From Crenarchaeota archaeon 13_1_40CM_3_52_17 (GTDB lineage Archaea; Thermoproteota; Bathyarchaeia; 40CM-2-53-6): a DNA stretch of 45,739 nucleotides. The stretch lies in the NCBI GenBank assembly GCA_001918745.1, contig MNGN01000001.1, positions 1-45,739 of the forward strand, given 5' to 3'. The translations under genes were made by a program, and so were the position numbers. This document shows positions 18,018 to 28,095 of the stretch, in pieces. Within the stretch, counting starts at the first letter, position 1. Every line of letters starts with the position of its first letter. The notes beneath the pieces are model-generated. The model did not search any database. It was not told where the DNA came from and worked only from the letters and a program-made list of their open reading frames with translations.

Positions 18018-18557
18018 TTAGAACTTGTCGGGGAAGTGTTTCATGATGCCCTGCGAGATTGTGTCCGCGACAGTATTGATCTCAGTGAAGACGTCGTCGA
18101 AGGCTGCAACGTCATCGTCCCATCTCTTGTCAAGGCGCGCTTCAACCTGTCTCTTAGTCAGGGTAAGATGCTGGTGGAGCAGATCAAACATGTCGTCCTT
18201 GGTCCAGTGAGGATTCGTCTGGCTAAGGAATCCTGCTATCTCGTCGGCATTCACTGTCCATTTGCTATCTTGGCTCTCGAAATTCTTCTGGTCTCCTGCT
18301 TTTGCGAACTCGATGAGGTCAACGCCCAGAAGGACGTGTTTCCTCAAGAGTTCCGCGAGTTTTCTGCCCGTTCCCTCGCCATAGTATGGGACGAAGGAGT
18401 TGCCGATGTTATCAGGAGTCTTCAAGAGTCTCTCCTTAGCCGCCACCATATCTGCCGCATTGTCGAGCGCTGAGACAGCATATTGGCGGGTCCAGATAGC
18501 GTGGTCTGCCCAGAGTTTCCGCATGTTTGTCTTTAGTGAGAGTGTAGTCTCATTCAT
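18018..18557 (-). CDS. Hypothetical helical protein
   Basis: 179 aa, LWADHAIWTRQYAVSALDN...LLRKHVLLGVDLI; no confident family. Confidence 0.65.
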   Translation of the reverse strand: MNETTLSLKTNMRKLWADHAIWTRQYAVSALDNAADMVAAKERLLKTPDNIGNSFVPYYGEGTGRKLAELLRKHVLLGVDLIEFAKAGDQKNFESQDSKWTVNADEIAGFLSQTNPHWTKDDMFDLLHQHLTLTKRQVEARLDKRWDDDVAAFDDVFTEINTVADTISQGIMKHFPDKF

Positions 18558-18749
18558 GGTTGTAGCCGAATAGCAATCTATGGCTTTTTTAATCTATCGC
18601 CTGGCTCAAACGACCCCAACGCTCCACCCCGTTCTTAGAGCGAAACTTGTCTCTCCCCAGCACCTACTTCGTTACCCTCAGCCGACGTTCGAGGTACGCG
18701 TCATTGGAAATAGGCGCAACGTTCACCGCCCACGTTAGTAGAGAAAAAA

Positions 18750-19256
18750 ATGCCGAAACCAGAACAGACCAGCTGGGTCTTCGCCAATGTTAAGGGAGGA
18801 ATAACACGGACCATCAGCCAACTCCAAAAAATCAACAGCGTTGTTACTGTCATACCAGTCACAGGCAGATTCGATCTTGTAATCAAGCTAAGAACCAATG
18901 AGCCTCGCAAAGCCTTCAACATTGTCGAGAAGATCAGAAAGATCAAGGGGATCACGTCTACTCAGACAGGAATCTCCCTTCAGAGGATCTCGAACGCGAA
19001 GAAGGACGAATCAGAAGATCCCATCGCCTTCGCACTCGTAAAGGTGAAAGGAGCTTTCAAAAACGTTCTACAAAAAATCAAGACCTTTCCGAACTTCGTT
19101 GAAGCCCACGTGATACCTGGAGAATACGTATTCGCTACATTCCACGGCTACAGTCCAGAAGAGCTCCTCGAAACCTCCGTTGAGAAACTAGGAAACATCA
19201 ACGGAATAACGGCCATGGAGACACTGGTCGCCTGGACACCAACATCACCTTACTAG
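18750..19256 (+). CDS. Lrp/AsnC ligand-binding (RAM) protein, tandem domains, no obvious HTH
   Basis: VANVKGGITRTISQLQKI...VTGRFDLVIKL..., second repeat ALVKVKGAFKNVLQKI...VIPGEYVFATF. Confidence 0.75.
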   Translation: MPKPEQTSWVFANVKGGITRTISQLQKINSVVTVIPVTGRFDLVIKLRTNEPRKAFNIVEKIRKIKGITSTQTGISLQRISNAKKDESEDPIAFALVKVKGAFKNVLQKIKTFPNFVEAHVIPGEYVFATFHGYSPEELLETSVEKLGNINGITAMETLVAWTPTSPY

Positions 19257-19536
19257 CAGAATAACCCGACCCGACTCTCCGATTTCCTTTTTTTTCGTGA
19301 ATCATATTCTAGTTTACCAGCGATCCCGAGACCATGGCGGCGAACAGAATATTTGGTCCTGGGCAACAAACTCTCTTCAAGTACTTCCCTTACTCAGAGG
19401 CATACGACTCGCCGTTCGGTCTCATCCTATTACTACGAGGCGGGATTCATTGAGAACGAGCAATAGGTCTATGAAGTAGGCAGTGAGTTTTTCAAGGCCG
19501 AAGGTGCTCTCTCACTAGGAGAGGACAGATTCCGTC

Positions 19537-20029
19537 GTGGGGGCCTTCCTCCGAAAGGCAAAGGCGTTCTTAAGACTCTGGGTCACCCCCATCAAACCTC
19601 TCGAACCTGGTGTACGATATCCGATCAAGAATTCCTATTCCATAATCGCCACGATCGGCTTTCTTCTTGTGATCTGGTGGTATTCTTACAGGCAAGTTTC
19701 GTATGAGTCTATCCCTTCAAAACCCATCTTTTGGTCATCCTTCTTCGGTTGGGCCCTGCCTTTCATCATCTTGGGATGGGGGGTATAGAAACAAATCCTC
19801 CAAGCGCGAGCTCAACGCCTTCGCAAACATCATGATTACTATTGGAATAATTGGGCTCAGTCTTGTCTTTTGGGGGAAGCTATACGACAACTTCGTGAGC
19901 CCGATACTTTACGCCACCCTTCCCGGGGTCATGTCAGGCTGTCTGATAGGGGCAGATTCAGTTTGGATATGGGGACTCTACAAGCGAAGGAGAAGCAAGA
20001 ACAAGAATAGCCCAGTTCCAGATTCATAA
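19537..20029 (+). pseudogene. Small membrane protein split between two frames at a G6 run
   Basis: Frame 1 ends ...PFIILGWGV* at 19788; the next frame continues ...RNKSSKRELNAFANIMITIGIIGLSLVFWGKLYDN...; junction at ggatggggggtatag. Confidence 0.55.
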
Positions 20030-20181
20030 TCTCAACCTGAACCGCTCCCGTCGACGACAACTGAGGATGCTAGCTTAGACCGCTATCACCAAACCGGACA
20101 AGCTAATGGCGCAGAGCCTTTTGCAGGGCCATTTTCGTCTATAGCATCTCTTTGCAAGTCCCGACGTGGGATTAGGGTAAG

Positions 20182-20281
20182 CGGGCCCGGTGGGATTCGA
20201 ACCCACGATTTTGGGCTCTCTTCACTCTGGAATCGATGGCTCCGAAGGCCCACGTCTTGGTCCTGGCTCGACTACGGGCCC
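20182..20281 (-). tRNA. tRNA-Arg (TCG) with a ~24-nt intron in the 3' anticodon stem; CCA not encoded
   Basis: GGGCCCG/CGGGCCC acceptor; TGGGC-CTTCGGA-GCC[intron]CA anticodon arm; AAATC variable loop; GTGGG-TTCGAAT-CCCAC T-arm. Confidence 0.8.
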
Positions 20282-20413
20282 TGAGAACAAAACGAAATGA
20301 AGCAACTAGTTAACCATTCGGAAGGGAAAACTGCAATCTTGTTGATTGGGTTCTGATGTTCGAGTTTCCAAAAGTGCTTTAGCCACTCACAGGCGATCGA
20401 TCAAGGGTAGTTC

Positions 20414-21562
20414 TTGCAGACAACTTTTCTATTAGATGTTGGAATTGCCGTAGCTGCAGCCCTCCTAGTCAGTCTCCTCTTCTACCGACTCGGACTTCCA
20501 ATGATCGTCGGCCAGCTGGTCGCTGGAATGCTCGTTGGGCCCTTTGGTCTTGGACTGATCCGTGACACAACAGCCATCGACTTTCTAGCGACCCTCGGAA
20601 TAATATTGCTCTTGTTCGTCGTTGGGCTTGAACTCGATCCGCGCAAGTTTGGGAAGGTTGGGTCTAGAGTCCTCATTCTGAGCACGGTAGAATTTCTCAT
20701 TGCGTTCACGATCAGCACATTCTCGGCTGTGTCGGCAGGCTTGGCTCTAGGGACTGCCCTCTTTCTCGGGTCTGTCCTTGGTCTCAGCAGCACGGCTATT
20801 GTTGCGAAACTGATTCTCGATCGTTTTCCCGAACACGATGAAAATTTCACAGCATTGATGATGGTGATGGTTGTGGAGGATGTGATTGCAGTTTTCTTGC
20901 TCTTCCTAATTCCAGAGCTTGCCGGGGGAAGCCAGCTTCAAACAATAGGGCTGCTATTCATCGCGTCGAAGGGGTTTTTCTTGTTCATCACTAGCTTCGT
21001 GTTCGGGAGGTATATTGGCCCGCGGCTAATCAACAAAGTGAGCCAGTACGAGCTGGAGATCGGGGAGGTCGCATTTCTCCTAGCTTTGTCTTTCGGTTTC
21101 CTATTTGGGGTCCTATCGGACTATCTCGGTTTCTCGCCCGCCATTGGAGCTCTGCTCGTCGGATTCTTTCTTCCAGTTAAACAATCAAGGTATGTCAGAG
21201 AGAAAATTCTACCCCTCAAGGACGCATTCATCGTGTTCTTCTTTCTGTCAATGGGGACCCTGATCGACACGTCGACAGCGTTATCCCTCGGCCTCCCACT
21301 CGTGATTATCTTGGTCGGTGCTATTCTCGGTAAGTTTGCTGGGGGATTCTTCGGAGCACGACTTGCTCGGATCGGGCGCCCTCTTCTAGTTGGTTCCATT
21401 CTCGTCCCGCGCGGAGAGTTCTCGCTAGTACTCGCTAAGACCGGAGTTGATGCCGGACTAGTTGGTCCGCAGCTCTACCCTGTGGCGGGTCTGGCAGTTC
21501 TTGTAACCGCTCTCGCGTCTCCTCTGATCGACAGACTGACGCGCCCTGCAAACAGACCCTGA
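20414..21562 (+). CDS. CPA2-family cation/proton antiporter (KefB/NapA-like)
   Basis: 12-TM-type protein; GLPMIVGQLVAGMLVGPFGLGLI, LGLSSTAIVAKLI, LVPRGEFSLVLA. Confidence 0.92.
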   Translation: MQTTFLLDVGIAVAAALLVSLLFYRLGLPMIVGQLVAGMLVGPFGLGLIRDTTAIDFLATLGIILLLFVVGLELDPRKFGKVGSRVLILSTVEFLIAFTISTFSAVSAGLALGTALFLGSVLGLSSTAIVAKLILDRFPEHDENFTALMMVMVVEDVIAVFLLFLIPELAGGSQLQTIGLLFIASKGFFLFITSFVFGRYIGPRLINKVSQYELEIGEVAFLLALSFGFLFGVLSDYLGFSPAIGALLVGFFLPVKQSRYVREKILPLKDAFIVFFFLSMGTLIDTSTALSLGLPLVIILVGAILGKFAGGFFGARLARIGRPLLVGSILVPRGEFSLVLAKTGVDAGLVGPQLYPVAGLAVLVTALASPLIDRLTRPANRP

Positions 21563-21676
21563 AAGCGATTAGTTGCCAGACGACAATCTGGCCCATACTA
21601 TCTTCGAAAGCTTCCGCGTCCACATCGTACTTTCAGGCCGGTCTGGCATTCATGAATTCTCCAATTATCTAGAGCT

Positions 21677-22600
21677 TCATGCTCTCGCCTTGAAGGGCGA
21701 CTTTAGCCTTCTTAGGAACCGTCGCATTGGGCGTCCTAGTCCCTGAGCTTCTGGAGTTGCCTGATTGTAAATGGACACAAAGTCTGAGTGGTACTTTTGG
21801 GCTAAACTGCCATCAGAGAGAAAGGTCGCGTTCTCGAAATTCGTGTCTTCTGCTCGGCCGGTATAGTTGTAGCTTCCCCACTCGACGTTCTTGCCGTCAA
21901 TGACGATGAACTTGTCGTGCATTATCCCTCCAGGCGGGGATGTCAACCGGATCGCGGTTCCCGCATTCTCCAGCTGGTCATGTAGTGAGGCCTGGGGACC
22001 CTTTGTCTGAGACTTGTCCATAACCAAGGAAACTTTGACGCCCCGCTTGATGGCGTCGATCAAGGCCTGCGCGATGATCTCGTTTGTGAATGCGTAGGCC
22101 GCCATCTCGATAGTTGCGACCGCTCCACCTACGCTTGTGAGAATCTGTTGTTCAATTCCTCCTTTAGGAGAGAAGAAAGCGGTGATAGGTGAGCCTGAAG
22201 AATTCGCAATTTGTTGTCCTTGTTTCGTAGTGAGGTTCTCGGCCACATTCCCCAGTGACGCTTCAAATGTGTCTGGGGAAGAAATGTTTTCGACCCGAGG
22301 CAGAGAGGGTCCGTTTGATGCATCCTCAAGGTGTGGCTTGAGGGTGATCTTTGCTCCAGTCTTGCCCTCGGTCGAAAGAAAAAGCTCAGTGTTCTTTCCA
22401 GACGTCTTTGCCCCCTCAATCCAGAGCTCAATCGAGTCTACTCTGAGGGCCTTGAACCAGTCTAGCAGCTCGTCAAGCCTTACTCTATGTCCCTTGAAAG
22501 GTGTATCCACTGCAACTTGGGCGGCAGGATTCTCGGGCGGTCTAAAAACCAGCACGAGCTCATCTTCTCCACTCGGCCTCTCTTCCCCGATCCCGCTCAT
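21677..22600 (-). CDS. Phospholipase D-like (HKD) protein, single C-terminal HKD domain
   Basis: GIMHDKFIVIDGKNVEWGSYNYTGRAEDTNFENA. Confidence 0.88.
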   Translation of the reverse strand: MSGIGEERPSGEDELVLVFRPPENPAAQVAVDTPFKGHRVRLDELLDWFKALRVDSIELWIEGAKTSGKNTELFLSTEGKTGAKITLKPHLEDASNGPSLPRVENISSPDTFEASLGNVAENLTTKQGQQIANSSGSPITAFFSPKGGIEQQILTSVGGAVATIEMAAYAFTNEIIAQALIDAIKRGVKVSLVMDKSQTKGPQASLHDQLENAGTAIRLTSPPGGIMHDKFIVIDGKNVEWGSYNYTGRAEDTNFENATFLSDGSLAQKYHSDFVSIYNQATPEAQGLGRPMRRFLRRLKSPFKARA

Positions 22601-22699
22601 AATCCGCTATCTTGTGAAGCTTGCTTGAATAACGGTTTGAAACCATGAACACTTGATCGAAGTAATCTGAGAGGCGTCGACTAATGACTCCGCTTGCAA

Positions 22700-24166
22700 T
22701 CAGTCGGCGAACTTGTAATGTCGATAGCCTTGAGAGGTCACGTCTATCAGGACGAACTCGTTTTCAGGCTCTGCGACAAACTTTCTTCCATCAGGAAACG
22801 ATTTCTCCTCGTGTAAGATTTCATACTCGGCGAGAGACAATGGCTTGCGATGGCTTAGTTTCTCAGCATGGCCAAATCTCTTCGCAACCGCCGCCCATTC
22901 TTCCTGAACGGTCCAGCTCGATGCCTTGGCCTTGCAGCCGCTACCATAGTTTCCGGACCCTCCTCTTCTCCCTGCGAGATCTATCCCTCTCATCGCCTTC
23001 GTCTCTAACAACATTGAGAGGCAGCTTTTCTCGGAGGCGGAGTAGCTATTGCCGCTCTCTCTTGCGTGCACTAGCCCTTCAGCCACCTTGTCTTGGTAGT
23101 CGGTTTGGAATAGTTTAGTCTCCATGAAGTGTTTCATGTAGTCAGCCTCTGCTTTCTCAAACTCTTCTCGTTTCTTGTAGCTCTCTGCTTGAGGCTCGTC
23201 GCCGATCATGTTCAGGACTTCTTTCCAGCGGGGAAGGCCTCGCCAGAAATGTCTCAGCAGGTACGCGAAGGCTTTCTCCGCCATTTTCGGATACGGGACG
23301 TGAAAAGACATGGGCCCTATGTGATCTACTAGAGACTCGCCGGGTCCGGCCCTGATAATGCCGGAACCAATGGCCTGTTCAGCCCAGTTGTCCACCGCAC
23401 CTTCCATGGCTCTCAGATAACATCTCTCAGAATGCTTTCCATGGACGACTGCCGTCGTCGAGAACAATGGTCTCCAGAAATCATCTTCGTCCTCCATGTG
23501 AACACCGATGACGGGGTCAATCGATAGCAAACGAGGGTCCTCCTTGACTAGGAGGGCCACTGCTCCTGCTCCCTGGGTGGGTTCTCCGGGGCTGGTAAGT
23601 GGATATCTGGCTATGTCGGTTGCGCAGATGATACTGGATCTTCCATTGCTTCTACCTGCCCATGCCCAGTCGAGTGAGCTTTCCAGAGCGTCAGCAGTGC
23701 TTACGCATGCGAACTTGTACTCGACGCCTGAGGTTCTATTGAGTGATCCTTTGCCATATTTTTGTTCCAGCATTCCGTGAACATAGGCTGCGACCGGCTT
23801 GGACTCGTCCACCCCTGTCTCGGTCGCTATGTCAATTCTGGCCAGACTTGCCGGTTGAACATTGTTTCTCTCCATCAACTCGAAGATTGCATTCGCGGCT
23901 AAGACCGAGCTGTCTTGGTAGGTATCTGGAATGGACATCTTGGCGATTCCAATACCATGAAGATATTTTGAAGGGTCCGACTTCCTCGCTGTAGAGAACT
24001 CGGTTGGTTTCTCAGGCCGATTCTCGTCAGCTAGCTCCAAGTAAAGTCGAGGAATGTAGACGGCTATGTCGTCTATTCCGACTTTGGTTCTCACAGTAGA
24101 TTCTCCTGCGCCGTCTTGTAGGTCGGATTGTCCGTTTCGGTTCACGTTGAGCAGATAGGTGGTCAC
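22700..24166 (-). CDS. Hydroxymethylglutaryl-CoA synthase
   Basis: VGIDDIAVYIPRLYL, ETGVDESK, GVEYKFACVSTADALESSLDW, GEPTQGAGAVALLV, FHVPYPKMAEKAF. Confidence 0.9.
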   Translation of the reverse strand: MTTYLLNVNRNGQSDLQDGAGESTVRTKVGIDDIAVYIPRLYLELADENRPEKPTEFSTARKSDPSKYLHGIGIAKMSIPDTYQDSSVLAANAIFELMERNNVQPASLARIDIATETGVDESKPVAAYVHGMLEQKYGKGSLNRTSGVEYKFACVSTADALESSLDWAWAGRSNGRSSIICATDIARYPLTSPGEPTQGAGAVALLVKEDPRLLSIDPVIGVHMEDEDDFWRPLFSTTAVVHGKHSERCYLRAMEGAVDNWAEQAIGSGIIRAGPGESLVDHIGPMSFHVPYPKMAEKAFAYLLRHFWRGLPRWKEVLNMIGDEPQAESYKKREEFEKAEADYMKHFMETKLFQTDYQDKVAEGLVHARESGNSYSASEKSCLSMLLETKAMRGIDLAGRRGGSGNYGSGCKAKASSWTVQEEWAAVAKRFGHAEKLSHRKPLSLAEYEILHEEKSFPDGRKFVAEPENEFVLIDVTSQGYRHYKFAD

Positions 24167-24234
24167 GAGAAGATAGGCGAGGTGTTCTTTTCTCAGTGGC
24201 GTTTCCAGTTACGATTCAGCGCGTTTGCTCTCAT

Positions 24235-24306
24235 GGTCAAGCCCGCTTGACTTGATACGCTTGCGACAACCTACTTGGTAGTAGATAACTACCTACTTTA
24301 TAATTA
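24235..24306 (+). promoter_or_regulatory. Shared promoter/operator module, copy 1 (upstream of doxX)
   Basis: 55/72 gapless identity to 37782-37853; GGTAGTagataACTACC inverted repeat; TTTATAAT ends 24 nt before the ATG. Confidence 0.8.
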
Positions 24307-24328
24307 AGATCACGCTCATGGTTGAAAC

Positions 24329-24730
24329 ATGATTCAAACGCTCTTTACGAACATCGACCTTTCCTCGCTGATTCTCAGGCTCGCGGTCGGGACTCTGTTC
24401 ATCATACACGGATACCCAAAGCTGACTGCAGCTCAAAGAAATCAAGGCGGCGCCTGGATGAAGAGTGTGGGAATGCCTGCCGCGATGGTTCCGCTCGGTG
24501 GCGTTGTGGAGTTCTTCGGCGGACTAGCGTTGATTCTTGGACTACTCACGCCCATCGTCGCAGTCCTTTCGGCATTATGGATGGTGTCAACCACATGGTT
24601 CTCAATTAGCAAGGTGAAGAAGAAATACGCTGGTGGCTATGAGATCGACGTCACATTGTTCCTGGCCGCACTTGCGTTGGCTCTCCTCGGCAGCGGAATC
24701 TATTCCATCGACCACCTGCTCGGACTATAA
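24329..24730 (+). CDS. DoxX-family membrane protein
   Basis: LILRLAVGTLFIIHGYPKL...GGVVEFFGGLALILGLLTPIVA. Confidence 0.9.
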   Translation: MIQTLFTNIDLSSLILRLAVGTLFIIHGYPKLTAAQRNQGGAWMKSVGMPAAMVPLGGVVEFFGGLALILGLLTPIVAVLSALWMVSTTWFSISKVKKKYAGGYEIDVTLFLAALALALLGSGIYSIDHLLGL

Positions 24731-24743
24731 GGGAGAACACAAG

Positions 24744-25547
24744 ATGTCGGTTAGAAGAAACACGACTGTAGCCAATGCAGCTGCTTCGACGAGTGATAGC
24801 GCGAAAAGCGAACTTGTGAAGAAAGCCTACTTGAACGCGTCTCGCATGATGAAGGAGTCCGGTTTTGGCATCAAGAGCAACGTCGAAGTGGCCGTCGACC
24901 CCCAACTCCCATTCATGGGATACACCATGCCGCTGGGCAGAGGCTACCGAATAGTTGTCTCTGGTGGCTCCGTCGGATCAGGAATGCTCGAAGGCTTGCT
25001 GGTTCACGAGATGTCACACATCTACAGAATGGAAAATAACCACCCATCTCACGACGCTGAAGTAATCGAGGAGGCGATTGACAAGATTGGAAAACAATAC
25101 CTGTCCCATGACTATCAGCAGAAGATCGTCCATGACCTTCTGAACGATATTCAAGATTTGTACGCTGATGATATCTCAATGAAGGTTCTCAAGAAAAATC
25201 CGATACTCGAATCAGGCCAGATGAGCAGTTTCCTCCAAGACTGGGTGAAGGATGAGCCTGTCGAATCCGGAGAAATGGGAAGAGATCGTTGGGTGAATGC
25301 ATCGATCATGGTCCACAACGCACGCGCAATCGGACAGATGACGAGACACAATATAGAAGATACTGGTGGAAAGGCTGCGGATTCGAACAAGAGATTTCTC
25401 TCACAAATGCCACCGACAACCGCAAGCCGGTTCCCATATTTCCGGGACTTAATGGTCAATCTGAAAGAGAGCATGACTAGAGAGCAGTACCGAAAGCTTC
25501 TCGCAGACTACCTGAACCGGTTCTTGGAAGTAGCCGAAAAGAACTAA
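24744..25547 (+). CDS. Predicted zinc metallopeptidase (HExxH)
   Basis: GLLVHEMSHIYRMENNHPSH; start inferred at MSVRRNT within the longer ORF. Confidence 0.7.
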   Translation: MSVRRNTTVANAAASTSDSAKSELVKKAYLNASRMMKESGFGIKSNVEVAVDPQLPFMGYTMPLGRGYRIVVSGGSVGSGMLEGLLVHEMSHIYRMENNHPSHDAEVIEEAIDKIGKQYLSHDYQQKIVHDLLNDIQDLYADDISMKVLKKNPILESGQMSSFLQDWVKDEPVESGEMGRDRWVNASIMVHNARAIGQMTRHNIEDTGGKAADSNKRFLSQMPPTTASRFPYFRDLMVNLKESMTREQYRKLLADYLNRFLEVAEKN

Positions 25548-25571
25548 TGCGTGGTCTAAACTGTGTGAGGG

Positions 25572-25871
25572 GTGACAGGATTGAGTGAAGGATTCGATTT
25601 CAATAGCGCGCTGAAAGAGCTCGACAAGAGCGAAACCCACCTCACCGTAAGAGTAGAGTTACGAAGGTGGGGCAAGCCCGTAACTGTCGTACAGGGACTA
25701 CCCAAGACTGGACGGTCTCTGGCTGAAGTCGCTCACAAACTGAAAGAACGCTTAGCCACCGGCGGGACAGCGAAGGACGGCGTGATAATGCTGCAAGGCG
25801 ATCACCGCGCTCGAATCAAATCAGAGCTAGTCAAGCTCGGATTTCCAGACGACCACATAGAAGTATTCTAG
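25572..25871 (+). CDS. SUI1/eIF1-family translation initiation factor-like protein
   Basis: VRVELRRWGKPVTVVQGLPKTGRSLAEVAHKLKERLATGGTAKDGVIMLQGDHRARIKSELVKLGF. Confidence 0.85.
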   Translation: MTGLSEGFDFNSALKELDKSETHLTVRVELRRWGKPVTVVQGLPKTGRSLAEVAHKLKERLATGGTAKDGVIMLQGDHRARIKSELVKLGFPDDHIEVF

Positions 25872-25927
25872 GCCACCCAAGAGGGCCACTACCACGCTTG
25901 CTGTTGGGTAAGTGGGCGTTTTGATAG

Positions 25928-26389
25928 CTAGGCGGTTTTGACTGTTATCTGGCCAGCGAGCCAATTATGCCATGCACAAGTGTACCTGTAAACCCCAGGT
26001 ACGGTCAGGGTTACCGAGAACGTTTCTCCTGCGAGGATCAATCCGGAGTTGAACTTCAACGCTTCAGAAGGGGCGACAAGAGTGGTGACCGTGTGACCCA
26101 CGGTATCCTGGTTCACCCATTCTATCGTGTTATTGAGTCCGATTGTGACCATGATGTTGATTGGATAAGGATACATCCCTGTCAGGAAGAACTCTTGGAA
26201 GTACGAGACGTTGAACCCATTTGGCACCGCTGAGGAGCCTCTGGGTATGTTGATCATGGTGACTGAGGGCTTGACCGCGGGCTTGATGTTGCTGTTGGCT
26301 TGGAACAATGGACCGAGGTAAACGTAACTGGTCGCAATTGTCGCGACCACTGCAATGACAATAATTGCTAGAGCGAGGACTCTCTGCAT
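25928..26389 (-). CDS. Membrane-anchored cupredoxin (plastocyanin-like) 1
   Basis: N-terminal TM; VGHTVTTLV...VYRYTCAWHNWLAGQITV copper site. Confidence 0.85.
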   Translation of the reverse strand: MQRVLALAIIVIAVVATIATSYVYLGPLFQANSNIKPAVKPSVTMINIPRGSSAVPNGFNVSYFQEFFLTGMYPYPINIMVTIGLNNTIEWVNQDTVGHTVTTLVAPSEALKFNSGLILAGETFSVTLTVPGVYRYTCAWHNWLAGQITVKTA

Positions 26390-26511
26390 AATGCTCTAAT
26401 CAGACGCCATTTTCTCGTAGTTGAAGTTAACTCTTCGGCCGCCGCTGAGTTTCTTCTGGAAGTCTTCTCGGACGCGTCTAGGCTCAGGGTCGGTGGTAGG
26501 GTAACGTGGTT

Positions 26512-26985
26512 TTATCCGGTGACGGTTACGGTTCCGTGCATCCATGGGTGGTAAGTGCACTTGTACTGGTACGTGCCATCAACCGTGAACGTCACCGTGT
26601 AAACGGCGTTCTGATTCATGTTCCCGGAATCAAAGCTACTTGCCCCTGACGGGACAACAGTTGAGGTGACGGTGTGAGGAACCGGATCGTTGTTGGTCCA
26701 GGTTACCTTACCGCCTTTCGCGACGGTTACATTGACGGGGGCATAGTTGAGGCCCTGCGTACTGCCGACACCATTCGGGAGCGAGACACTCACAGCACTA
26801 CTTGCATTAGTGCTACTAGTCGAGCTTGAAGAGTTCGAGCTGGAAGGAAAGAAGATCGGCACACCTGCGGTGAGCTGGTAAACTCCAAGCCCAGCTAAAC
26901 CGCATCCCGCGCCCACAGCAAGCACAATCAAGATCGGGACAATAATATCACCATATTTCATTTTCTTCGCCGGAGTGCTCTCCAA
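26512..26985 (-). CDS. Membrane-anchored cupredoxin 2
   Basis: N-terminal TM; PHTVTSTVV...YQYKCTYHPWMHGTVTV copper site. Confidence 0.88.
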   Translation of the reverse strand: MESTPAKKMKYGDIIVPILIVLAVGAGCGLAGLGVYQLTAGVPIFFPSSSNSSSSTSSTNASSAVSVSLPNGVGSTQGLNYAPVNVTVAKGGKVTWTNNDPVPHTVTSTVVPSGASSFDSGNMNQNAVYTVTFTVDGTYQYKCTYHPWMHGTVTVTG

Positions 26986-27049
26986 CCTACAACACGGAGA
27001 ACAATAGATAATTTACGAGAAAATAAGCTTTCAGAGGCCAGAAAACGAG

Positions 27050-27067
27050 ACCCCTCTTTGGAGGGGT
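27050..27067. promoter_or_regulatory. Perfect inverted repeat ACCCCTC-TTTG-GAGGGGT upstream of a TATA-like element
   Basis: gacccctctttggaggggtgctagctaaaatag, upstream of the ATG at 27110. Confidence 0.45.
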
Positions 27068-27109
27068 GCTAGCTAAAATAGAAGTAGGCTAGGCCCAATC
27101 TGAGTCCGA

Positions 27110-28093
27110 ATGGCCGACCAGACCAGACGTGAATTTCTCAAACTCGGATTAGCAGCTGCCGCAAGCGCGGTCACAGCATCCGCAATCGAGATCCCCCTTT
27201 TCAACAACCAAAACTCTTCTATGCAAACTAAACTGGATAATGCAAACTCCCAACTGAACAACGCGAATTCACAACTAAGCAGCGCTAACACGCAGATTTC
27301 CAATCTGAAAGCTAGGGTCAATACCGTTGTGGGTTTTGTCAGCCTTAGTGTCACAGAGCAGTCTCTTCTGGAGAAGATAGTAGAGACAATCATACCAACT
27401 GATACTGATCCTGGAGCAAAGGAGGCCGGTGCGATCTATTTCATCGACAGGGCGTTGGCGGGTGACTATGGGCAGAGCGCCAACATGTTCATGGACGGTC
27501 CACATGTTCTTCCCAGGATCCCAGCGAGCACGACCAATACACTCAGCGTTAACCCAACTCTAAGTTGGGCGAATCTTCCAGGGAACTCCAGTGCACCTAT
27601 CACATACACTGGAGGCAGCATAGGCACTCCAGGAGTCGGTGCGGGCATCACTTCCAGTCCAAGAGTCGGTTCAGGCATTAACTACCAGTACCCGCTTAAC
27701 TTTAGAGAATTCTGGAGGGTAGGCTTAGTCGCCTTGCAGGCCTACGCTAACAGCGCATATGGGGGAAACTTCGAGACACTCTCTTCGGCGAACCAGTTGC
27801 TCCTACTTCAGGATCTTTGGGGTAACAAGCCTACCAGCTTCAGCAATATTCTTCCATCGGATTTTGCTTACGAGCTGACTTTCATGACGTGGGCCGGATT
27901 CTTGATGGACCCGATATACGGAGGAAACCAGAACATGGTAGGCTGGACTTTTACAGGATTTAACGGGGTTAACTTTGGTAACTTCTACGGCGAAGGCCAA
28001 GACCAGAAAGCACTCATGGTCGCGACCGCTCCTACAAGACTCAAGCCAGCCAGTCTAGCGCAGTATCAACAGCAAGCATCGGGAGGCACGTAG
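27110..28093 (+). CDS. Gluconate 2-dehydrogenase subunit 3-family protein, Tat-exported
   Basis: TRREFLKLGLAAAASA Tat signal; LLEKIVETIIPTDTDPGAKEAGAIYFIDRAL. Confidence 0.85.
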   Translation: MADQTRREFLKLGLAAAASAVTASAIEIPLFNNQNSSMQTKLDNANSQLNNANSQLSSANTQISNLKARVNTVVGFVSLSVTEQSLLEKIVETIIPTDTDPGAKEAGAIYFIDRALAGDYGQSANMFMDGPHVLPRIPASTTNTLSVNPTLSWANLPGNSSAPITYTGGSIGTPGVGAGITSSPRVGSGINYQYPLNFREFWRVGLVALQAYANSAYGGNFETLSSANQLLLLQDLWGNKPTSFSNILPSDFAYELTFMTWAGFLMDPIYGGNQNMVGWTFTGFNGVNFGNFYGEGQDQKALMVATAPTRLKPASLAQYQQQASGGT

Positions 28094-28095
28094 AA

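Noticed and set aside
18750-19256. Full Lrp-type transcription factor
   Set aside because: Only RAM-like ligand-binding domains are visible; no HTH seen, so called as a stand-alone RAM protein.
23129-23994. Plus-strand ORFs inside the HMG-CoA synthase locus
   Set aside because: Shadow ORFs opposite a well-supported gene.
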